A stretch of DNA of 64,000 bases, taken from Capra hircus. Taxonomy: Eukaryota; Chordata; Mammalia; Artiodactyla; Bovidae. The position numbers and the translations under genes were made by a program. Location: positions 139,453,089 to 139,517,088 of the forward strand of contig NC_030808.1 of assembly GCF_001704415.2 (NCBI RefSeq), read 5' to 3'. Every line of letters begins with the position of its first letter. The stretch's first letter is position 1. Shown piece after piece: positions 55,601 through 64,000 of this stretch. The notes beneath the pieces were generated by a model. It saw only the letters and a list, made by a program, of their open reading frames with translations, ran no database searches and was not told the DNA's origin.

Positions 55601-55740
55601 AATTTTTCAATTATGCCTAGGAGTGGGATTGCTGGGTCATATGGTGGTTTTATTTCTAGTTTTTTAAGGAATCTCCATACAGTCTTCCATAGTGGCTGTA
55701 TCCATTTCATCTCTTCCCTGTCATTTTTCTTAACTGTTTA
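52685..55740 (-). mobile_element. Second L1 3' end, split by a BovB
   Basis: Antisense L1 at 52685-52995 (CAACATGAATCAGCCATATG to TAAGTCTATTCTGTATGTC) resumes at 55286 (TCTCAATTACTGCCCTG, then GAGTAATATTCCATTGTGTA). The BovB fills the gap. GTTTCTCA occurs at both edges (52990-52997 and 55281-55288). Confidence 0.85.
52996..55285 (-). mobile_element. BovB LINE with inverted 5' part and mutated RT motif
   Basis: From 52996 to about 55018 the element reads on the minus strand. It runs from the terminal TTCAG repeats through the RT (blocks at 53304-54547) to the region 5' of the RT (54606-54902). At about 55020-55285 the sequence flips to the plus strand and gives the endonuclease-proximal part (GACTCTACACATGGACATCA to CTTATGACTATACAGTGGAAG). 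The two parts overlap in TATACAGTGGAAGT, so they are neighbouring pieces of one element. The RT catalytic motif is Tyr-Ala-Asn-Asp (Asn codon 53780-53782 on the minus strand), and frameshifts and stops separate the ORFs. Not functional. Confidence 0.93.
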
Positions 55741-56401
55741 CATTCTCCTTGGAATAATTTTGAATGTTGGAGAATTATCAATGATATCAGAGCCTCATGG
55801 TTATTATAGTTCTGGGCTTAATGTTGTCTTGTTTGCAAAGCTTATTTCTTCTGGTGCTGAATTCAGTATTTACATGCAGCAAACACATCAATTAAAATTG
55901 GATGTGGGTCCCCCTTCTGCCTAGGATGGATAAAGCTGGAAAGAACATCACTCAGACTTTCAGGAGAAGAAACCAGATAAGCCACAAAGTTGTAGTTTTT
56001 CCTGAACTCACCATAGGGGCAATCGAGTAGCCTGAATTTCAAGGGGCAAAGTTCTTCCCTCCAGTCACAAGTACTGCCTCAGAACAGAGATGAAGTCACT
56101 GCTGTCATCAGAGTGTTCCAAAGAAGTCAGAAAAAATTTTAATTAATTGCTACAAACCTAGTGTGGCCTAACATGGCAGCAAAGAGACCCCTAGACTTAA
56201 TGGGACTTGGACCTACCCCCAGACTCTCTCCTATGGAACTCCATCAGAAACTCTCCAGGCAGACTGGGTGTAGGCTGGAGAGAGCCCAGCTGGTAATGCA
56301 GCCCTGCAGACTATGTTAGATACCAATGCAGGGGCAGAGTGAGGAGGGAGGAACAGTAAACCCCACCCTAATGCCCGATCCATCACTTGAAACCTTAAAC
56401 T
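55741..56401. other. Intergenic sequence without recognised element
   Basis: Unique. Nothing recognised. Confidence 0.4.
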
Positions 56402-56525
56402 GATATGTTCAGTTGCTCAGTCATGCCCAACTTTTTGTGACCCCATACCATAGCTCACCAAGCTCCTCTGTCCGTAGGATTTTCCAGGCAAGAATACTGG
56501 AGTAGGTTGCCATTCCTTTCTCCAG
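56402..56525 (-). mobile_element. Bov-A single unit
   Basis: GTTCAGTTGCTCAGTCATGC to TTGCCATTCCTTTCTCCAG, one unit without head. Confidence 0.85.
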
Positions 56526-56641
56526 ATAGGAAAGGAGGCAGTGGGGTTTGTAGCCTCCAAGATGCAGGTACACACCGGTTGATGCTGAAGGAAGGAAAGA
56601 AGACAGACCCAGTACCTGGAGAGACAACTCCTCTACCTGGG

Positions 56642-56768
56642 AGTTGTTGTTGTTGTTCGGTCACTAAGATGTGTCTGACTCTTTGTGGCTCCATGGACTG
56701 TAGCATGCCAGACTTCCCTGTCCTCCACTATCTCCAGGAGTTTGCTCAAGCTCATGTCCATTGAGACG
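56642..56768 (-). mobile_element. BovB-derived 3'-end fragment
   Basis: (GTT)n start, then CGGTCACTAAGATGTGTCTG and CAGGAGTTTGCTCAAGCTC. Confidence 0.82.
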
Positions 56769-57204
56769 GGTGAAGGGAGCACTGGGCCCAGGATCCTACA
56801 CTGACACCACTAGCATCTCCTGTCACTGGGGAGGGCAGGGAGCGCTCTTGTAGGACTCACTGCAGATGCAGAGCAGCTAGACCTTCATGGGAAGGAGGCT
56901 CAGGGATATCCACAAAGCTCCACCCTCAAGTCCCAAGCCCAAAGGACGATCTGAGGCTGATGCTGGGCTCGGCGATGAAGATGCTCAATCACCACCTGCC
57001 AGCCCAGCAAGGACAGGGAGCAGGAGAGACAGCAAGAGCTCCCAGAAGCTCAGGAAACTCAGAGAGGCAGGTATGCAGGGTTGGGTGAAAATTGAGGACA
57101 GGGCCTGAACACAGAGGAAAACCTTTCTGCACTTCAGCTCTTACCTGAGCACAGAGCATCTTAGGGATTATCAAGTCTTTGTTCTGTGAGCATAATGGGA
57201 TCAG
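56769..57204. other. Intergenic sequence with a short basic ORF
   Basis: No repeat recognised. A 73-codon plus ORF (56887-57108) is rich in Arg, Lys, Ser and Pro, without a domain I recognise. It is probably chance. Confidence 0.35.
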
Positions 57205-57492
57205 TCAGCTTGGTCTTCCATAACAAAGTACCACCGACTTGATGGCTTAGAACCACAGAACTTTATTTTCTCACAGTTCTGGAGGCAGGAGTCCATGATC
57301 CAGCTGTCAGCAGGGACAGTTTCTCCTGGGGCCTCTCTCCTTGCCTTGCAGATGGCCTTCTTCTCGTTGTGCCCTCAGATGGTCTTTGTTTTGTGCAGGA
57401 GCATCCCTGGCACCTCTTCTTCTAAGGACACCAGTCAGGTTGGATTAGAGTCCACTCTTGTGACTTCATTTAACCTTTCTTACCTCTTTCAA

Positions 57493-57760
57493 ATGCTTCC
57501 CTGGTGACTCAGATGCTAAAGAATCTGCCTTCAATGCAGGAGACACAGGAGACACAGGAGACACAGGAGACACAGGAGACACAGGAGACATGGATTTGAT
57601 CCCTGGGTCTGGAAGATCCCCTGGAGGAGGAAATGGTAAACCCACTCCAGTATTCTTGCCTGGGGAATCCCTTGGACAGGGGAGCCTGCTTGGCTACAGT
57701 CTGTGGGATCACAGAGTTGGACATGAATGAGTGACAAGGATGTATACACACACACATCTC
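57493..57760 (+). mobile_element. Bov-tA SINE with expanded 9-bp repeat
   Basis: Plus-strand copy inside the MaLR LTR. The normal single CAGGAGACA of the head is present six times (57537-57590). Confidence 0.92.
57537..57590 (+). repeat. CAGGAGACA x6 minisatellite within Bov-tA
   Basis: Six perfect 9-base units in a row, between the A box and B box regions of the SINE head. Confidence 0.97.
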
Positions 57761-58148
57761 TTTAAGAGTCCCATCTCCAAAGGCAGTCATGTTCTGATTT
57801 ACTGGGGGTTAGGGCTTCCTCAAATGTGTTTTTTTTTTGGTGGGGAGACAATTTAGTTCATAATGGTAGCAATAACTGAGAAAACCCAAAGCCAGTTCAA
57901 TCCCTGAGTTACTTGATCCTTCATCTTTTCTAAAAAAGCACCTACCGTTATAAATGTTTTTCCTATCGCTGTACAATTTTTGAGTTGCCATGTTTAATGG
58001 CTATATAACATTTCTTTTTCTGGCTTTGTCATTCTTACGTCCCTTACTGTTGTTGCACATTTTAGGTTAGTTCTGTATGTCTTCTTGCAAGGAAAATTCT
58101 CTATGTACATGTTTTTACATAATTTGGAATCCTTCCTTTGGGTAGATT

Positions 58149-58282
58149 CTGTGCTCAGTTGCTTCAGCAATGTCCAACTCTTTGCGACTTATGGGCTGTA
58201 GCCCGCCATGCTCCTGTGTCCATAGGATTCTCCAGGCAAGAATACCGGAGTGGGTTGCCAGTGACCTCCTCCAGGGATAGAT
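58149..58282 (-). mobile_element. Bov-A single unit with short target duplication
   Basis: GTGCTCAGTTGCTTCAGC to CCTCCTCCAGGG, flanked by TAGATTCT at 58143 and 58278. Confidence 0.85.
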
Positions 58283-58325
58283 TCTAAAAAGATACATTAT
58301 TGTATCAAAGGGCATGACCCCTCAC

Positions 58326-59145
58326 ATGGGATGAATTGTGTCTTCTTCAAAATTCTTATGCTGGAGCCTTGATCCTAACACAGTGGTATTTGGAGGTGGG
58401 GCCTTTGGGAGCTAATTAGGGTTAAAGGGGGTTGTAGGGTGGGGCCCTAATCTGATGGATTGGTGTCCCCAGAGGAGGAGGAGACACCAGAGAACTCTCT
58501 CACTCTGAGCACACCTAGCAGAGGAAGGGCCACAGGAACACATGGTGAGAAGGCAGCCATCTGCAAGCCAGGAGGAAAGGTTGCCAGGAATCATTTCCTG
58601 GCACTTTGATCTTGGACTTCTGTTACCATCCAGGGTTCTTCACCTTTCCCAATTGGTAGAAATTGACTAGAGGCCGCACAAGAAATACAGGCAGGGCTTT
58701 GCTGGGGTCTCTGCTGCAGCAGGGCAGGAGAACAAACCACAGTTTCCCTTGCTTGCTCTCTCCCTGAGAGGGGGGTGGCAAGCTTGTTTCTTGTGCCCGG
58801 TGAGGGTAGAGGTTTGTTCAGGGATCAGGCTGCAGAGGTGGCTTAGGGGTCTGCCCACTCCTTAAGTGGTGTCCAGAGCAAGGGCACACACAGTACTCTG
58901 CTTTTGTGCTGGGCTCTTTAAAAGTAGCAGTGTGGTTTTTTTGGTCTCTGTGTTATCTTTAGATACATTCTGTTATCCCAGAATCTGCCCCAGCTGTGTG
59001 TACACATGGCTGGTTTTAACCCCATACAGTTTTCTTTTATTTTGTTCTAAAGGAGAGGTGCAAACACTGCAGCACTGCCGTGAAGGGGCCCGGGTCCCAG
59101 CCTGTCTCACTTCCAGCCTCTAGAACTGGGAGAAGATGAATTTCC
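58326..59145 (+). mobile_element. MaLR (MLT1/MST-like) LTR, split by a solo LTR
   Basis: GAGGTGGGGCCTTTGGGAGC, CAGAGGAGGAGGAGACACCAG and GAAGGCAGCCATCTGCAAGC lie before the insert and CCAGCCTCTAGAACTGGGAG after it. Together they read as one sense MaLR LTR. Confidence 0.82.
58621..59109 (-). mobile_element. Solitary retroviral-type LTR with 4-bp target duplication
   Basis: The 489-base element starts TGTTACC and ends TGTCTCA, flanked by CTTC at 58617-58620 and 59110-59113. The MaLR sequence on both sides joins cleanly without it. Orientation is likely minus (that end reads CCTGGATGGTAACA), but promoter signals are weak. No retroviral genes remain. Confidence 0.7.
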
Positions 59146-59475
59146 GTGGTAAGGGCCACCCCTTCTGTGGCCTAGCATATGCAGAGTGAGCAGACTATTG
59201 CAGCCCCTTTATCCACATGCACTACTTACCTGCAATGGGTCCCAGTTCACATGAAAAGTCATCTGCTTTTCTTATGACTGTTTATAGAAACTTTTCTTCT
59301 GAATGGACTTTCCTGTCATCTGTAAACCTAAGATATTCAAATAAACTTTCCCCCTTTAAATAATTTTTGGAAATCGATGTCAGATCCTGACACTGGTATT
59401 CCATAATTCACAATTATAAATTTTGTGTCTTTAAGCTTACCAATAACAAAGTCGTACCCTAATTCTGATATTTTT

Positions 59476-59685
59476 TAAATTTTTTTTATTTTTTATTTTT
59501 TAAATTTTAAAATCTTTAATTCTTACATGCGTTCCCAAACATGAACCCCCCTCCCACCTCCCTCCCCACAACATCTCTCTGGGTCATCCCCATGCACCAG
59601 CCCCAAGCATGCTGCACCCTACGTCAGACATGGACTGGCGATTCAATTCTTACATGACCGTATACATGTTAGAATTCCTTATTTC
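59476..59685 (-). mobile_element. Young L1 3' end, short
   Basis: T/A-rich tail, CATGAACCCCCCTCCCACCT, then GACATGGACTGGCGATTC. It is 5'-truncated after about 200 bases. Confidence 0.88.
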
Positions 59686-60851
59686 TCCCTTTGTTTTAGA
59701 TTATCCCTTTCACACTCCAGGAAGCAAACACATGATCAAATGAACAAATAACAAAAACAAAAAACCCCAAACACCCCCAACCAAACACTTTAGAGTTATA
59801 GGAATTCATCCTTAAATTCTATAAATATCTTTTAAAATAGACATTTTCCAAAGTATATTTTTATATCTTAATAAGAAAGGACTATTATTTAAATACTTGT
59901 TGCTGTGACATGATTTGTGTTCATTTAAAAAATAGGGGAAAACTTTGGTAAAACATTTTTCTGTCATGTGAATTAGCAAGCATGGTAAACAAGATATATA
60001 TAAAATTTATAAATGAATAGCTGAGGGGGGACTTACTTACCATTGCTGGATGATCTGACTTTTGAGATAAACCCTTGGCTTGCTCTTAGACTTCTGTGGG
60101 ACTACAGAATTATCCCGCTAATGGAGAACCAAATTTGCTTCAGAACCTTTAATTTGCTATCTTCAGTTGAAGCTGAAGAATCAGTCAATAAACATTCATT
60201 GATTTTTCCAAGGCTCCTTAGGACACAAACAATGAGATACTGTCCACACGAATTTTCAACTCACTGGCTTGTCAAAGTCTTGTTTTAAAGTTGGCTGCTG
60301 CTTATGATGGTCTCCTTGTGGACCTGCATTTTGGCTCTCATAAGAGCTAATATTATCTAAGAGACAGAAACATCTTTGCCTTTTGGGTCTGTCTACTTCT
60401 TCAAAGAATGGCTATATTGCAGCTGATGTACAGGCCAGGACTTTTCAAGGAATTAGGGAAATTTTCAGATGATCCAATATTGTCACTTAAATTGGCTCAT
60501 AAATTCAGTTAACTCCTCACCCAGTTTCTTGACTACACAAAACTGATGGGGTGAAGGATAGAGTTTTAGTTTAAGTCTCTTTCATAGCCAAAGAAGGTGA
60601 TTCTAGGAGTCAGGAGTTAGGGAGTGGGGAGAGGGAGGCAGGGGAGGGGAAGCCAATATGCAGGTATGGATGTTGCCAGGCAATGCAGAAGACCCCGGTT
60701 CACCATGTAGGGAAATGGACTGCCAACCTTATTACTTTTCATTATGTACACAGATGATTATATCATAACTGCACTGGATCTAAAACAGACCTGCCACATG
60801 GTCCTGTGAGGTTATCCTCTCAGGGTTTATTTGAAATAAACTCTGTGAACA
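59686..60851. other. Intergenic sequence without recognised element
   Basis: AT-rich unique sequence of about 1.2 kb, apart from a G-rich stretch at 60618-60650. Confidence 0.45.
60626..60649 (+). other. G-quadruplex-type motif
   Basis: Runs of 4, 3, 4 and 4 G separated by loops of 3, 5 and 1 bases. Confidence 0.6.
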
Positions 60852-61168
60852 TGGGCTTCCCTGATAGCCCAGTTGGTAAAGAACCCACCTGCAATGCAGG
60901 AGACCCCGGTTTGATTCCTGGGATGGGAAGATCCGCTGGAGAAGGGATAGGCTACCCACTCCAGTATTCTTGGGCTTCCCTTGTGGCTCAGCTGGTACAG
61001 AATCTACCTGCAGTGTGGGAGACCTGGATTCGATCCCTGGGTTAGGAAGATCCCCTGGAAAAGGGAAAGGCTACCCGTTCCAATATTCTGGCCTGGAGAA
61101 TTCCACGGACTGTATAGTCTATGGGGTTGCAGAATTGGACATGACTGAGGGACTTTCACTTTCATGCA
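60852..61168 (+). mobile_element. Bov-tA dimer (tandem head-to-tail)
   Basis: A Bov-tA truncated at TATTCTT (60972) is followed at once by a second, longer Bov-tA. Both tRNA-like heads and both B boxes are present. This joined form is seen repeatedly in bovid genomes (Bov-tA2). Confidence 0.88.
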
Positions 61169-61764
61169 TGCATGCTGTCACTTCAGCTGTGTCTCACTCT
61201 TTGTGATCCTATGTCCTATAACCCTCCAGGCTTTTCTGTCCATGGGATTCTTCAGGCAAGAATCCTGGAGTGGGATCTTCAGGGGATCTTCCTGACCCAG
61301 GGATTAAACCCGCATCTCTTGCATCTTCTGCTTTGGCCTGTTACAACCTCACCAGAGCCATGACAGGCTCAGAGAGGTGCACTAGGCCAAAAATAATCCC
61401 TGAGTCATGCTTCCAGGGATTCCGGGGATGATAACACTGGCCAATCAGAGAGATGATAACTCTGGCCAATCAGAGGGATGATAACTGGCCAATCAGTAAA
61501 TACCAGGAAACCCCTGCAGCCAATCAACCCTTGCCAACTCCTTGTCTTTGTTCTAAACTTATAAATACTGCTGTACATCTGGGCTCGGGGCTCTTGTTCT
61601 ACTCCACTGTGTTGGATGTGGCAGGAGCCCTGGCTCAAGCCAGCAATAAACCCCTTTATGCTTTTGCGTTGCTGCGGATGACTTATTCTCTCAGTTTTGG
61701 GGACTCGGACACTGGGCATAACATGGCAGGCAGGTTTTTTACCAATAGATCCACCTGGGAAGCC
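61169..61764 (-). mobile_element. Bov-tA SINE split by a solo LTR
   Basis: The minus-strand SINE runs 61169-61337 and resumes at 61724 (TGGCAGGCAGG) to 61764 (CACCTGGGAAGCC). Confidence 0.88.
61339..61723 (+). mobile_element. Solitary retroviral-type LTR with repeated CCAAT boxes
   Basis: The 385-base element runs from TGTTACAACC to GGGCATAACA. TGGC flanks it at 61334-61337 and 61724-61727, with one extra C at 61338. A GATGATAAC..GGCCAATCAG unit occurs three times (CCAAT at 61441, 61466 and 61489), with a fourth CCAAT at 61520. A TATA box (TTATAAATA, about 61560) and AATAAA (61645-61650) follow in the usual U3-R order on the plus strand. No retroviral genes are attached. Confidence 0.87.
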
Positions 61765-61772
61765 AGTGTCAA

Positions 61773-62549
61773 CTATAAAGCCAGCCAAGGTGCTGCTGAG
61801 CTGGAAGCGCCAGACTGGGAGCTCCTTGGAGGAGCCCCTGGAAAGACCTCTTCCCCTGAACGACAGGAGGTTGCCACTCTCATTCCCCTACTCCATCCCC
61901 ATGATGGAAGGGTTAGTTTCTTCATCCTTCTCTCCCAGCTTCTGAGAAGACCCTGAAGCACAAACAGGGAAAGAGAAAAAGTGACTGCCTGAGTCAGGAG
62001 GAGTGGGGGCTGCAAAGCACAGGATGAGTCAGAGGGCTCCCCTGACTCAGATGGGTGGACAGTGGGTCGAGGAGCTGGGACATGGGGCACCGAAAGGCAT
62101 CTATGCCAAGGAGCCGCATCTCTCTTTTCCTTTTCCTGTTGATTGATTGACTTCACAATCAAACACGTGAAGATCAGGGAGGAGGAGAGGAGGAAGACTT
62201 GGAAAATCTCAGATTTGATGAATACATCTCTGATCTCCAGAGTCGAACACCAAGTCTTTCTGCCCTTTTGGCAAACTGCCAAGAAATTGTGCAGAGCTTG
62301 CAGCTGCTCTTTGATTGTGATAGTTCTGAGGAAACAAATGAATGAAGATGCCCCAGAGGTATTGATGAGCATGCTTCCCTTGTCACTGAGACACAAATGG
62401 TTCTCTCCAAGGCCCACGGGGGTAACTAGACCTAAAAATGAATGAATGCGACAGGCTTTAAACTTGTTTATCTTTTCAGGGTCAACGTGGGCAGGTGTAA
62501 GAGCCACCTGCAAAGTGCAAAATGCTAATCTGTTCTCTGGAAAATGCAT
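61773..62549 (-). other. Unassigned 258-codon ORF
   Basis: The longest single-exon ORF in the window outside repeats, open from ATG at 62549 to the edge of the Bov-tA at 61764. It includes one hydrophobic stretch (Phe-Gln-Val-Phe-Leu-Leu-Ser-Ser-Ser-Leu-Ile-Phe) mid-protein and a Ser/Pro-rich C-terminal half. No family, signal peptide or domain is recognised. Chance is possible; conservation would decide. Confidence 0.15.
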
Positions 62550-62640
62550 GACTCTAAGCTTCAGTGACCAAATGGAAGACTGTGGTGAGAGCTCGTTGGC
62601 TACAGTTGGTCATGTGTTGGGTTATCACCAGTGTACTCTT

Positions 62641-63019
62641 TTTTAAAAAATATTTATTTATTCGGCTTCTTCAGGTCTTAGTTTTGGCACACAGGATCTT
62701 TGATCTTCTTTGTGGCATGAGGGATCTAGTTTCCTGAAAGTGAAAGGGTTAGCCACTCAGTTGTGTCTGATTCTTTTCGACCCCGTGGACTGTAGCCCAC
62801 CAGGCTCCAAGTCCATGGAATTCTCCAGGCAAGAATACTGGAGTGGGTAGCTATTCCCTTCTCCAAGGGATCTTCCTGACCCTGGGATTGAACCTGGGTC
62901 TCCTGCATTGCAGGCAGATTCTTTACTGTCTGAGCCACCAGGGAAGTCCCTACTAGGGATCAAACCCAGCCCCTTGCATTGGGAGCAGAGTCTTAGCCAC
63001 TTGACCACCCGGGAAGTCC
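62641..63019 (-). mobile_element. CHR-2-type SINE split by a Bov-tA
   Basis: AAATATTTATTTATTCGGC to GAGGGATCTAGTTTCCTGA (62641-62740), then GGGATCAAACCCAGCCCC to GACCACCCGGGAAGTCCC (62954-63019), form one minus-strand CHR SINE. Confidence 0.85.
62742..62950 (-). mobile_element. Bov-tA SINE nested in CHR-2
   Basis: Full minus-strand copy, from GGGTTAGCCACTCAGTTGTG to GAGCCACCAGGGAAGTCCC. Confidence 0.92.
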
Positions 63020-64000
63020 CAGTACAAATCTACTCTTGAGTTTTTATTTCATCAAAATAAAAATAGTTTACATCTGTCTGAATGTGACACTACATGGCAT
63101 AAAGATGTGATTGATGCTTTCTTAAAAGATTAAAACAGAACAGGCCAATGAAGTGAGACACTAAATAATGTAGTATCAATTAAAAGTGAGATGTTAGCCT
63201 CATTACCAAGTAGCAAGGTTGTGAGTGAAGACAGTTGACTTTGGGAAATGGGGCCTGGAAGATTTTGCTGTTGTGTCAAATAGCAATAAGTGCTTTGGAA
63301 AAAAAAATGTATCTCAAGGGCTTTTCACATTTAGGAATAATGTGAAAGAAATAATGATCACAGTGGGGATCAAGGATGGCTGAACTGGGACTCCAAAGAT
63401 GACTCAGGCATGGAACTGTGACCAACAGTCCATCATATACGTTTTCCAGAAAACACATCATTTAGGCAATCTAGAAAGAGTTGTTGTTAGAGGGTGGGGG
63501 AGTTGTTGCCAACGTTAATAATGTTGAATGAATGAACAGAGAGAAGGTATATGAGATGAGGAAGCCCAAGGGAAGGCTGGACAAAGTCAAGGAAGTGGTG
63601 GATGGTGTAGTGATTCATGGTGGGAGTAGGGAGGGCTCCCAGCGGGGAGAAGTTGCAGGAAGAGGAAGAAACATTGTCCATGGACCTGGATGTAGCCCAA
63701 GAGATGCTCTGGAAGCAGACTTGTGGTCTAGGATGAACTTGTTCCTGTGAGAAACAGGATAAAACTTGGCATGGACAGGGTGGGAAACATTACCTAGGAC
63801 TTACCCTTGGGCCTGGTCTCCCATGATTTGTGAGGCATGGAGATCTTCTCAGGGAGAGCTTTTGTATGGCCAGATCCTCTTCAGGGGACATTGACCACAA
63901 ATCATTTTCCACTCTGTAATGGAAGGTGCTGAGTTTTACCTCCCATTTTCTTGGTAGTAAGGCTACTCACTGGTGACCTGAGCAGAATCTGTGTGGTCAG
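63020..64000. other. Intergenic sequence without recognised element
   Basis: Unique sequence to the window end. No PCP4-like exon or other coding signal is seen. Confidence 0.5.

Larger units (their letters stand above)
57205..57870 (-). mobile_element. MaLR (MLT1/MST-like) LTR, split by a Bov-tA
   Basis: CATAACAAAGTACCACCGAC, TCTCACAGTTCTGGAGGC and GACACCAGTCAGGTTGGATT before the SINE, and TTACTGGGGGTTAGGGCTTC after it, form one antisense MaLR LTR. Confidence 0.8.

Noticed and set aside
60852..61168. tRNA-Glu-like sequences
   Set aside because: The A and B boxes belong to Bov-tA heads. No intact cloverleaf tRNA gene is present here or elsewhere in the window.
61453..61956. 167-codon plus ORF
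   Set aside because: Runs across the solo LTR, a SINE remnant and flank. No retroviral protein similarity; chance read-through.
42500..64000. Search for PCP4, the usual neighbour of IGSF5
   Set aside because: No exon encoding the IQ-motif protein is seen. The gap to PCP4 is probably longer than this window.

Overview
This is a window of ruminant (probably bovid) nuclear DNA. The evidence is the repeat content: BovB (RTE) LINEs, BOV-A2 and Bov-tA SINEs, artiodactyl CHR-type SINEs and ruminant L1, all at high density. Species cannot be told from the sequence. There is no sign of prokaryotic or plasmid DNA.

One protein-coding gene can be supported. The + strand carries the 3' seven coding exons of IGSF5 (immunoglobulin superfamily member 5, also called JAM4), from 995 to the stop codon ending at 41755. 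Every exon has AG/GT borders, all splice phases join without a break, and the product reads as two Ig-like domains, one transmembrane helix, a charged cytoplasmic tail and a C-terminal PDZ ligand (Thr-Leu-Val). The signal-peptide exon(s) must lie upstream of base 1. IGSF5 is known as an adhesion molecule of tight junctions and podocytes that binds the scaffold MAGI-1. In mammals PCP4 follows IGSF5, but I see no PCP4 exon in the 22 kb downstream.

Layout: 1-994, intron; 995-1312, Ig1 exon; 7521-7820, Ig2 exon; then a 17-kb repeat-filled intron; 25011-25148, transmembrane exon; 29031-29055, a 25-base microexon; 30462-30562 and 31702-31775, tail exons; a 9.9-kb intron; 41660-41755, last coding exon, followed by a 3' UTR to about 42.5 kb. 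From there to 64000 the DNA is intergenic: stacked transposable elements with unique islands at about 44.4-45.2, 46.9-48.3, 48.8-50.1, 59.7-60.8, 61.8-62.6 and 63.0-64.0 kb.

The most informative structures are transposon events that can be read base by base. A ruminant L1 with an inverted 5' half sits between 19-bp target duplications (12640-14226). A BovB with an inverted 5' end and a mutated catalytic motif is nested in an L1 (52996-55285). Three solitary LTRs with 4-bp target duplications lie inside older repeats (9651-10119, 58621-59109, 61339-61723). A diverged copy of part of the IGSF5 3' UTR lies about 0.9 kb downstream. Two long unassigned minus-strand ORFs (241 and 258 codons) and a 0.42-kb insert between direct repeats remain unexplained. 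I found no new multi-gene system; the window looks like ordinary mammalian gene-plus-repeat DNA.
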